Shown here in pieces: positions 1-3,827 of a stretch of 5,827 bases of DNA. The stretch's first letter is position 1; every line of letters begins with the position of its first letter. Origin of the DNA: Clostridia bacterium (GTDB lineage: Bacteria > Bacillota > Clostridia > UBA1381). The DNA lies in contig JAFODX010000133.1 of assembly GCA_017380475.1 (NCBI GenBank), forward strand, positions 1-5,827. The letters run 5' to 3'. Under the pieces are notes generated by a model, which ran no database searches, had not been told where the DNA came from, and saw only the letters and a program-made list of their open reading frames with translations. A program made the translations under genes and the position numbers.

Positions 1-14
1 TTCTTTTGTCAAGT

Positions 15-43
15 AAAAAAAGACGATTAAAACCGCCTTTTTT
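15..43 (-). terminator. Intrinsic terminator of the trpB-transporter operon
   Basis: Read on the minus strand, ten bases (43-34, AAAAAAGGCG) pair with 25-16 across an 8-nt loop (33-26), with one G-U pair. A run of seven T lies at 21-15. The hairpin overlaps the TAA stop codon of the transporter (44-42), so it ends the operon immediately. Only four of the pairs form the C/G-containing core and the rest are A-T, but the U-tract is good. Confidence 0.82.
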
Positions 44-956
44 ATACAAGATTAAATATGTACGACATAACCACAGGTATTGTTGCACACGCAAGTACTG
101 TTGAAACCATTGCAAGACCTGCACCTGCACGGCAGTCCTCGTTTACAAGTTTCGGGAACACAATTGTGTTCATACCGCACGGCAATGCCGTAAAAAGTAC
201 AGCTGTCTGCAATATTGTTTCATTTGCACCCAAAAGCTTCAATATAACCCCCACAAGAATCGGAACGCCGAGTAATCTCACAAATGTAACGGGATATATC
301 GCCCAGCGCTTCATTATTTCTCTCAGATTAAACTCCGAGATAACAAGTCCTGCAAGTATCATACTGACAGGTGCCATACAGTTGCTTCCCTTGCTTAATA
401 CAGACTCAACAACTGACGGTATCGGTAACTGTGTCAGACCCAGAATAAGACCGATGGTTATAGATATAAGTGCAGGATTTGTCACAAGCTTTTTGGGTGT
501 GAATCCGCTTTTGGTAAGTTTTGCAAACGCTATTGTGTAAATATAAAACGCATATGCCAGCGAGAACATAATAAAATTCAGAAGTCCCACATCACCAAAA
601 AAGCTTTGAGCCAGTGCGTAACCCATAAAACCGTAGTTCGGTACTATCATCGAATACTCATATACATATCTGTCATACTTCTTCTTTGTAAGCGGTTTTG
701 CAAGAAAATGCATAATGAGCATCAATACAAAGAGTACAACGAAACCGAGTATGACAAGTACATAGTTGTTTCTCAGATACTGCGGTGTACAGTTTGATGA
801 AAATGCTTTTATGTTGTTACACGGCAGAAATACATATACCAAAAGCTTTGAGAGCATCTGCGAATGCTGTGCGTTTACAAGCTTTGTTCTGCCGAGTACA
901 AATCCGATTGCCACAAATATAAACAGGATAAGAACCTGTTCAAAAACAATTCCCAT
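42..956 (-). CDS. AEC-family (auxin efflux carrier type) membrane transporter
   Basis: This 304-residue integral membrane protein belongs to the AEC transporter family of the bile/arsenite/riboflavin transporter superfamily, whose bacterial members move organic acids, amino acids or similar solutes. About ten hydrophobic segments are visible: near residues 5-23, 36-50, 64-86, 101-118, 126-146, 159-178, 193-207, 219-243, 247-265 and 279-302. Family-like motifs are PNYGFMGYAL (106-115), NPAL (160-163) and PCGMNTIVF (259-267). The ATG has a GAGAGG ribosome binding site at 970-965, 8 nt upstream. The gene starts 18 nt after the trpB stop with no terminator between, so it is read from the Trp T-box promoter. 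That context suggests tryptophan, indole or a precursor such as serine as the substrate. This is inference, because the AEC family does not reveal substrate by sequence alone. Length is normal and no damage is seen. Confidence 0.9.
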   Translation of the reverse strand: MGIVFEQVLILFIFVAIGFVLGRTKLVNAQHSQMLSKLLVYVFLPCNNIKAFSSNCTPQYLRNNYVLVILGFVVLFVLMLIMHFLAKPLTKKKYDRYVYEYSMIVPNYGFMGYALAQSFFGDVGLLNFIMFSLAYAFYIYTIAFAKLTKSGFTPKKLVTNPALISITIGLILGLTQLPIPSVVESVLSKGSNCMAPVSMILAGLVISEFNLREIMKRWAIYPVTFVRLLGVPILVGVILKLLGANETILQTAVLFTALPCGMNTIVFPKLVNEDCRAGAGLAMVSTVLACATIPVVMSYIFNLV

Positions 957-974
957 GGTCTTTTCCTCTCTGTT

Positions 975-2192
975 TTATCTTATGCCGTATTTCTCTATTA
1001 TGTAGTCCATATCCTTATCGCCTCTGCCTGAGAGGTTTATAAGAATTGAGCCCTTGCCCATTTCTTTTGCAAGCTTCATGCCGTATGCAACAGCGTGTGA
1101 GCTTTCAATAGCAGGAATTATACCCTCAAGACGTGAGAGTGTGAAGAAAGCATCTATCGTCTCATCATCTGATACAACATCGTACTTAACTCTGCCGAGG
1201 TCGTGCAAGAATGCGTGTTCAGGACCTGATGACGGATAGTCAAGACCGCTTGCAACCGAGTATACCGGTGCAGGCTCGCCGTTTTCGTCCTTCAGCATTA
1301 TACTGTTAAAGCCGTGCATAATGCCCTCTTCTCCGTATTTAAGGCTTGCTGCGTGGTCACCAAGCTTTTCGCCACGGCCTAAAGGCTCTACGCCGTATAT
1401 ATCAACGGGGTCATTCAAGAAGCCAGAGAAAATACCCATAGCATTTGAGCCGCCGCCAACACAGGCAACAACAGCATCAGGAAGTTCGCCCGTCATATCC
1501 ATAAACTGCTCTCGTGCTTCGATTCCGACAACGCTCTGGAAATCTCTTACCATCATCGGGAACGGATGCGGTCCGAGAACTGAACCGATACAGTAGATAC
1601 TGTCCTTGTAATCACGTGCATAAGCAGCAAATGCCGCATCAACCGCTTCTTTAAGAGTCTGCAAGCCTTCCTTTACCTCGACTACGTTTGCACCGAGTAT
1701 CTTCATTCTTGCAACGTTGGGTGCCTGCTTTGCAATATCAACAGTACCCATATAAATATCACATTCAAGACCGAAATATGCAGCGGCTGTCGCCAAAGCA
1801 ACACCGTGCTGACCGGCGCCTGTTTCTGCTATTACTTTCTTCTTGCCCATATACTTTGCAAGAAGTGCTTCTCCCATACAGTGGTTAAGCTTATGAGCAC
1901 CTGAATGGTTTAAATCCTCACGCTTTACATAAAGCTGAACGTTACCAAGCGATTCCGACAATCTTTCGAGGTGTGAAATCGGTGTCGGTCTGCCCTGAAA
2001 ATCCTTGCGTATTCTGCGTAGTTCATTGATAAACTTAGCAGACTTACAGATTGTAAAATACGCTTCTGTGATTTCCTCCATCGCTTTCTTTAAATCGTCA
2101 TTGATGTACGCACCGCCGTATTTTCCGAAAAATCCGTTGTTATCGGGATAGTTCTTAAAATACGTGTCGAAATTGATTCCGTTAAACTCCAT
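975..2192 (-). CDS. trpB: Tryptophan synthase beta chain (TrpB)
   Basis: TrpB is a cytoplasmic PLP enzyme that condenses indole with L-serine to give L-tryptophan; normally it works as an alpha2-beta2 complex with TrpA, which supplies the indole. The 405 residues match the usual 390-410 length of the canonical (TrpB1) type. The PLP lysine is K101 in HSGAHKLNH (96-104), the counterpart of Salmonella K87. The catalytic glutamate is E123 in AETGAGQHG (122-130). Other landmarks are GPHPFP (207-212), the PLP-phosphate loop GGGSNA (246-251), [11 protein letters not shown] and the C-terminal SGRGDKD (388-394), whose serine contacts the pyridine nitrogen. GGAGG at 2205-2201 lies 8 nt before the ATG. 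The gene is first in its operon behind a Trp T-box leader. No trpA or other trp gene follows; the next gene is a transporter. Stand-alone use for indole salvage is likely but inferred, because trpA could be elsewhere in the genome. Confidence 0.96.
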   Translation of the reverse strand: MEFNGINFDTYFKNYPDNNGFFGKYGGAYINDDLKKAMEEITEAYFTICKSAKFINELRRIRKDFQGRPTPISHLERLSESLGNVQLYVKREDLNHSGAHKLNHCMGEALLAKYMGKKKVIAETGAGQHGVALATAAAYFGLECDIYMGTVDIAKQAPNVARMKILGANVVEVKEGLQTLKEAVDAAFAAYARDYKDSIYCIGSVLGPHPFPMMVRDFQSVVGIEAREQFMDMTGELPDAVVACVGGGSNAMGIFSGFLNDPVDIYGVEPLGRGEKLGDHAASLKYGEEGIMHGFNSIMLKDENGEPAPVYSVASGLDYPSSGPEHAFLHDLGRVKYDVVSDDETIDAFFTLSRLEGIIPAIESSHAVAYGMKLAKEMGKGSILINLSGRGDKDMDYIIEKYGIR

Positions 2193-2225
2193 TTTTGTTT
2201 CCTCCGTTATCTTTTAGTTTATTCT

Positions 2226-2270
2226 TTATCTTTCTATATTATTGCGACGCCATCGTTTTGTTAACAACAT
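2226..2270 (-). CDS. Possible 14-codon leader peptide with one Trp codon
   Basis: On the minus strand a strong ribosome binding site, GAGGTGAT (2283-2276), sits 5 nt before an ATG. The short frame that follows encodes MLLTKRWRRNNIER and ends in TAA. It lies between the T-box terminator and trpB; its stop is 20 nt before the trpB GGAGG. The peptide is very basic and carries a single tryptophan codon (2252-2250) flanked by arginines. The Bacillus subtilis rtpA operon is a precedent for a T-box followed by a Trp-containing leader peptide, although that peptide has three Trp codons. I see no hairpin that would hide the trpB ribosome binding site, so a regulatory role is not proven. Translation is likely from the site quality; function is unknown. 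Confidence 0.5.
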   Translation of the reverse strand: MLLTKRWRRNNIER

Positions 2271-2285
2271 TTCAAATCACCTCAT

Positions 2286-2320
2286 AAAAAAATCCCTGAC
2301 AGCAAAACTTCTGTCAAGGA
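2286..2320 (-). terminator. T-box regulated terminator (attenuator) before trpB
   Basis: Minus strand: TCCTTGACAG (2320-2311) pairs over all ten positions, one of them G-U, with CTGTCAGGGA (2302-2293) around an 8-nt loop, followed by seven T (2292-2286). Bases 2319-2315 (CCTTG) are also the 3' side of the antiterminator helix with CAAGG (2351-2347). The two structures are therefore mutually exclusive, as in standard T-box control. Confidence 0.93.
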
Positions 2321-2543
2321 CGAATAGACAAATATCCGTGGTGCCACCTTGTTTCAGGCATCTGACTGCCCCTCTGTGAGATACCTACATATCCCCGGTT
2401 CGTGACGTGAACCCAACGTCGGTGCATTTGACACCGCCCTCAGCAGTCCATATTATTCAGATGTTCTTTGCGGAACTCACACCGTAATCCGCTCGCTCTT
2501 AAAGTCCGTTTCTGATTTTTTTCTGCTTCAATGGTTTTTAGTT
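2286..2543 (-). promoter_or_regulatory. Tryptophan T-box leader (tRNA-Trp sensing riboswitch)
   Basis: This cis-acting leader RNA binds uncharged tRNA-Trp and lets transcription continue into trpB and the transporter when charged tRNA-Trp is scarce. Read on the minus strand, an AGAGCGAG start near 2499 opens a fairly short stem I with distal pairing GCGGA (2492-2488)/TCCGC (2474-2470). The specifier UGG (2450-2448, Trp) is followed by the usual A. A stem II pseudoknot has GACGT (2420-2416)/ACGTC (2408-2404), with loop GGTTC (2413-2409) pairing to GAACC (2401-2397). Stem III is AGGTATCT (2386-2379)/AGATGCCT (2363-2356). The T-box sequence AAGGTGGCACCACGG spans 2350-2336. Its bulge UGGC would pair with a tRNA 3' end GCCA, and the discriminator G fits bacterial tRNA-Trp. 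The UGG specifier agrees with trpB as first gene. Confidence 0.95.
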
Positions 2544-2549
2544 GAATAT

Positions 2550-2578
2550 ACTATACCACATCATAATTTAATTGTCAA
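2550..2578 (-). promoter_or_regulatory. Sigma-A promoter of the T-box/trpB operon
   Basis: Minus strand: -35 TTGACA (2578-2573, consensus), a 17-nt spacer, and -10 TATAGT (2555-2550) preceded by TGTGG. Transcription should start near 2543, just before the T-box leader. The near-consensus match suggests strong basal initiation, leaving control to antitermination. Confidence 0.88.
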
Positions 2579-2600
2579 GAGTTTTTACAAAATTTATTAT

Positions 2601-2629
2601 TTGACAAACGAGATAATTTGTGGTATCAT
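2601..2629 (+). promoter_or_regulatory. Sigma-A promoter for a small RNA
   Basis: Plus strand: -35 TTGACA (2601-2606), a 17-nt spacer, and -10 TATCAT (2624-2629) preceded by TTGTGG. The expected start is near A2636, exactly the first base of the long hairpin downstream. It is divergent from the trpB promoter, with only 22 bp between the two -35 boxes. A TGTGGTA/TACCACA inverted repeat (2619-2625, 2635-2641) spans the -10 and start site. Confidence 0.82.
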
Positions 2630-2635
2630 AGAGTT

Positions 2636-2793
2636 ACCACATAAACTGAATATATGCACAAAATAGTCTCTCTATTTCTTTTGGCAAAAATGTATGCCCT
2701 TTTAGGAGAGCACTATTTGTGTTATTCAGTTTATGTGGTGTAAACGTGGGCAATGCATTTTTCGTGCATCGGCCCGTGCTGATGCACTTTTTT
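2636..2793 (+). ncRNA. Candidate small non-coding RNA, family unrecognised
   Basis: A promoter and an intrinsic terminator delimit a transcript of about 158 nt that contains no convincing gene. Bases 2636-2652 (ACCACATAAACTGAATA) pair perfectly with 2723-2739. The rod continues with GCACAAAATAG (2656-2666) against CTATTTGTGT (2713-2722, one bulged A), then CTCTC (2668-2672)/GAGAG (2706-2710). A U-rich apical region holds a small GGCA/TGCC hairpin (2683-2686/2695-2698). A linker (2740-2763) leads to the terminator hairpin. The order promoter, hairpin starting at the predicted +1, terminator is typical of an independent sRNA gene. I see no SRP RNA core, no tmRNA features and no 6S-type closing stem joining the two ends. 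Target and role are unknown. A small mobile inverted repeat is an alternative but would not explain the promoter and terminator. Confidence 0.6.
2764..2793 (+). terminator. Intrinsic terminator of the candidate small RNA
   Basis: GTGCATCGGC (2764-2773) pairs with GCTGATGCAC (2778-2787), with one G-U pair and a CCGT loop, followed by six T (2788-2793). The T-run lies on the plus-strand side, which fixes the direction of the transcript. An alternative hairpin upstream (2748-2775) would use the same 5' arm. Confidence 0.85.
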
Positions 2794-2836
2794 AATGCAC
2801 TGTCCGAAGTTCCTGCAACCACACACTTTTTATCAA

Positions 2837-2866
2837 CACAAGCCTGACCGTTTGGTCAGGCTTGTG
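2837..2866. terminator. Strong hairpin, likely terminator of the AraC gene and backstop for the small RNA
   Basis: A perfect 13-bp stem, CACAAGCCTGACC (2837-2849) with 2854-2866, has a 4-nt loop. It begins 6 nt beyond the AraC stop codon. On the plus strand it is followed by CCCTTTTTATT, so termination is plausible there. On the minus strand the tail TTGATAAAAAG has a poor U-tract, so for araC it may work only partly or act as an mRNA 3' end. Confidence 0.7.
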
Positions 2867-2872
2867 CCCTTT

Positions 2873-3676
2873 TTATTCTCTTTTTCTGTATTCTTCTGCT
2901 GTACATCCCTGATATTTTCTGAAAACAAGTGAAAAATAACTGTTACTCTGAAACCCTGTTTTTTTTGCTATTTCCGCTACACTCATTTCACGGTTCAGTA
3001 CAAGAAGTTCTTTCGCCTTTTGTATTCTGATTTTTGCGATGTATTCAAACGGACGCATTCCTGTATATTGCTTAAACACCCTGCAAAGATGCTCCCGTGT
3101 CATTCCGCTGATTTTTGCAAGACATTCAAGTTCTATAACGTCCATATAATGATTTTGTATATAGATAAAGCTTTCTTTTAGTTGCTTTCTCTTCTTATAA
3201 TCTGAACCTGACTCTTCAGGAAAAAGTTCCTTGCAGGCAAGAAGTAAAGAGTATAGCTCTACACTGCTTCGATACTCCCACTGCGGATTCATTCTCAAAG
3301 ATATAAGACTATTGAATTTATCTAAAAACGCAACCTCATCAGGCACAAGAACAACTGATGCATCAACACAAAAAAACCGTTCAACTCCCCAGCCGTTAAA
3401 CGTAATCCAGCAGGTTTCCCATTCATTGCCGTTTATTTCATAAAAATGCTGAATGTTTGGCGGCAGAATCAGCAACGATTTTTCGGGTAACGTTACATAC
3501 TCGTTATAAAGTTTTGCTATACCGCTACCCTTTTTTGTATAAAGAATCTGATAGCTGTCACTTCCCATCGGTCGGTATATGCGTTCTTCTTTCGGAGTCG
3601 TTCCGATTGACGTTATATAAAAAGGTAGCTCTTTTTCCCGTTTTGTCTGCACAGGATAAAATGCTGTTGCTTCCAT
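2873..3676 (-). CDS. AraC-family transcriptional regulator
   Basis: This 267-residue DNA-binding regulator probably senses a sugar. The N-terminal part (about 15-150) has the cupin-like effector domain pattern of AraC proteins: YQILYTKKGSG near 42-52 and LLILPPNIQHFYEI near 68-81. The C-terminal 104 residues (164-267) hold the two helix-turn-helix motifs. The first is around LECLAKISGMTREHLCRVF (181-200); the second is around VAEIAKKTGFQSNSYFSLVF (233-255), the AraC/XylS signature. The length fits the family. GAGGTGA (3687-3681) lies 4 nt before the ATG. It is transcribed away from the GH112 phosphorylase gene across a 151-bp shared region, the usual arrangement for a local activator or repressor of a glycan-use gene. 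The ligand, possibly galacto-N-biose, lacto-N-biose or a related sugar, is inferred only from that neighbour. Confidence 0.93.
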   Translation of the reverse strand: MEATAFYPVQTKREKELPFYITSIGTTPKEERIYRPMGSDSYQILYTKKGSGIAKLYNEYVTLPEKSLLILPPNIQHFYEINGNEWETCWITFNGWGVERFFCVDASVVLVPDEVAFLDKFNSLISLRMNPQWEYRSSVELYSLLLACKELFPEESGSDYKKRKQLKESFIYIQNHYMDVIELECLAKISGMTREHLCRVFKQYTGMRPFEYIAKIRIQKAKELLVLNREMSVAEIAKKTGFQSNSYFSLVFRKYQGCTAEEYRKRE

Positions 3677-3723
3677 ATCATCACCTCGAATATCAATTTA
3701 TTTATATTTTCTATCAATATTTT

Positions 3724-3757
3724 CTTGTTGAACAAGGTTTTATCAGTATGTTATAAT
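3724..3757 (+). promoter_or_regulatory. Predicted promoter of the phosphorylase gene with palindrome at -35
   Basis: -35 TTGAAC (3728-3733), an 18-nt spacer and -10 TATAAT (3752-3757), with an extended TG at 3749-3750, make a good sigma-A promoter with a start near 3764. The -35 lies inside the palindrome CTTGTT-G-AACAAG (3724-3736), a candidate operator for the divergent AraC protein or another regulator. A second TATAAT at 3763-3768 has only a weak -35. The opposing araC promoter probably lies in the same interval (possible -10 TATAAA, 3706-3701) but is not clear. Confidence 0.65.
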
Positions 3758-3784
3758 GTTAATATAATAATATCACAAATATTT

Positions 3785-3803
3785 TGTTCCGTCAACAGGA
3801 ACA
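3785..3803 (+). repeat. Inverted repeat in the phosphorylase 5' leader
   Basis: TGTTCC (3785-3790) and GGAACA (3798-3803) form a 6-bp inverted repeat with a 7-nt centre. It lies downstream of the predicted start and 15 nt before the ribosome binding site. It could be a DNA operator that blocks elongation or initiation, or a small leader hairpin; it has no U-tract, so it is not a terminator. A repeat of this length can also occur by chance. Confidence 0.4.
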
Positions 3804-3827
3804 GTTGGTAAACTTAAGGAGGGTAAT

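Noticed and set aside
58..1888. Several plus-strand open frames opposite trpB and the transporter.
   Set aside because: They are antisense to well-supported genes, lack ribosome binding sites and show no family resemblance.
2635..2740. A MITE or other small mobile inverted repeat.
   Set aside because: The 17-bp arms could be terminal repeats, but there is no clear target duplication. The promoter's predicted start falls exactly on the first stem base and a terminator follows. Only a genome-wide copy count would settle it.
2739..2752. A cre-like (CcpA) sequence, TGTAAACGTGGGCA.
   Set aside because: The left half fits but the right half breaks the consensus at two or more positions. It lies inside the small RNA, away from the carbohydrate gene's promoter.
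2636..2793. 6S RNA, SRP RNA or tmRNA as identity of the small RNA.
   Set aside because: The two ends do not pair with each other and no large central bubble with a long distal arm is present. The SRP RNA core (GGUCAGGUCCGGAAGGAAGC-like) is absent, as are tRNA-like ends.
2634..2822. A 62-codon minus-strand frame opposite the small RNA.
   Set aside because: The start is a GTG with no ribosome binding site, and the frame spans the inverted repeat and terminator. There is no protein-family resemblance, and no promoter is seen on that strand.
2719..2847. A 42-codon plus-strand frame starting with GTG, 8 nt after AGGAGAG (2704-2710), inside the small RNA region.
   Set aside because: It reads through the intrinsic terminator and ends inside the next hairpin. 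The presumed ribosome binding site is buried in the long stem, and the translated sequence resembles no family I know. A small protein is possible but less likely than a non-coding RNA.
3231..3756. Plus-strand frames opposite the AraC regulator and its upstream region.
   Set aside because: They are shadows of the regulator's coding frame with no start signals of their own.
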